DNA from: Romeriopsis navalis LEGE 11480
GTDB taxonomy: Bacteria > Cyanobacteriota > Cyanobacteriia > Leptolyngbyales > Leptolyngbyaceae
Reading direction: 5' to 3'
Assembly: GCF_015207035.1 (NCBI RefSeq)
Contig: NZ_JADEXQ010000006.1
Coordinates: forward strand, 43,590 to 107,589
Length of the DNA stretch: 64,000 bases
Shown here: positions 63,708 through 64,000 of the stretch, piece after piece
How positions within the stretch are numbered: position 1 is the stretch's first letter
Layout of the letters: each line of letters opens with the position of its first letter
Made by a program: the position numbers and the translations under genes
Notes under the pieces: model-generated
Told to the model about the DNA's origin: nothing
What the model saw: only the letters and a program-made list of their open reading frames with translations
Databases searched by the model: none

Positions 63708-64000
63708 CCGTTTTGCTAGCGCTTGCCTGAGTCGCTCGAATGCTAGCTTGTTTCTCAATATGAACAATCCCATGGCGTAGAGAGCAACTTGCTTTCTGCA
63801 CCATCGGATTGATGGCCTGAATCATTGAGTCTAACTAGTCGTCCCTGAAAAACCTCTAGAGTCTTGATAGGATTCTTGAGCCTATCTGAGGGTGTTCCAA
63901 ATTGCCAGATATGTGCCTCTAAAGCCTCTAAAGCTGGCAAAATAGAGGGCAGAATTTGAGCGATTTGCCGACTCACCTTCAAGCTGCAAATGTCTGAGCT
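63708..64000. other. Window end; no supported gene
   Basis: About 290 bp. Two minus-strand frames (63982-63755 and 63825-63517) contain short helical peptides that do not match a family I recognise, and they may be parts of one broken frame extending past the window. I do not assign a gene. Confidence 0.3.

Noticed and set aside
63517..63982. Minus-strand frames at the window end as a broken transposase
   Set aside because: No catalytic motif, terminal repeat or recognised family block; evidence too weak.
1..64000. tRNA or rRNA genes
   Set aside because: Intergenic regions were scanned for T-loop GTTCGA-type and cloverleaf patterns; none convincing was found.

Overview
The window comes from a cyanobacterium. 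The octamer GCGATCGC and its cores recur throughout. The gene content also fits: phycobacteria-type exopolysaccharide genes, a hybrid kinase/receiver operon, and a type I CRISPR-Cas module of the kind annotated I-MYXAN. No tRNA, rRNA or intact insertion sequence was recognised. All calls were made by eye from the sequence.

Layout. (1) 1-10.1 kb, minus strand: an envelope or exopolysaccharide cluster with three GT4 glycosyltransferases (the first cut by the window edge), an O-antigen ligase/polymerase-like protein, a MurJ/MviN-type flippase, a WbpM/PglF-type nucleotide-sugar dehydratase and a Wzc-like copolymerase/kinase. (2) 11-13.6 kb: an alpha/beta hydrolase and a DUF697-like GTPase. (3) 13.9-29.7 kb, plus strand: a long co-directional run of an SDR glucose-dehydrogenase-like protein, GH13, a DUF4380-like protein, GH133, GH63, an aquaporin, two GMC oxidoreductases flanking an exported double-VOC protein, and an MscS channel with a C-terminal DEP domain. 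It looks like a glucan/compatible-solute and osmotic-stress locus. (4) 29.8-33.2 kb: a TetR gene with a near-perfect double operator, two small membrane proteins and a secreted basic protein.

(5) 33.2-47.3 kb: CRISPR-Cas. A 52-repeat array (36-bp repeat, 34-40-bp spacers) is followed, on the minus strand, by its leader, cas2, a cas4-cas1 fusion, a terminator, cas5, cas7, cas8 (Cmx8-like), cas3, cas6, a small coiled-coil ORF and a WYL regulator. Between the WYL gene and the cas genes lies a two-repeat degenerate mini-CRISPR. Its crRNA 5' handle is perfectly kept. The first 17 nt of its spacer match a site 22 bp away, next to a candidate cas promoter and an ATG PAM-like triplet, with mismatches only at positions 6 and 12; position 18 also mismatches. 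Those are the flipped-out positions of type I R-loops. I read this as a CreR/CreA-like crRNA-guided autoregulator of a Cmx8-type system. It is the most interesting item in the window.

(6) 47.6-64 kb: a decayed YdeI-family pseudogene whose intact paralogue sits at 54.9 kb; a redox-signalling operon (di-heme peroxidase-like protein, hybrid histidine kinase, Rieske lipoprotein, double-receiver protein with a pseudokinase tail); then an alpha/beta hydrolase, phosphofructokinase, rhomboid protease, SurE, a PhoX-like phosphatase with a truncated phytase-like fragment behind it, an FkbM methyltransferase and small hypothetical proteins.
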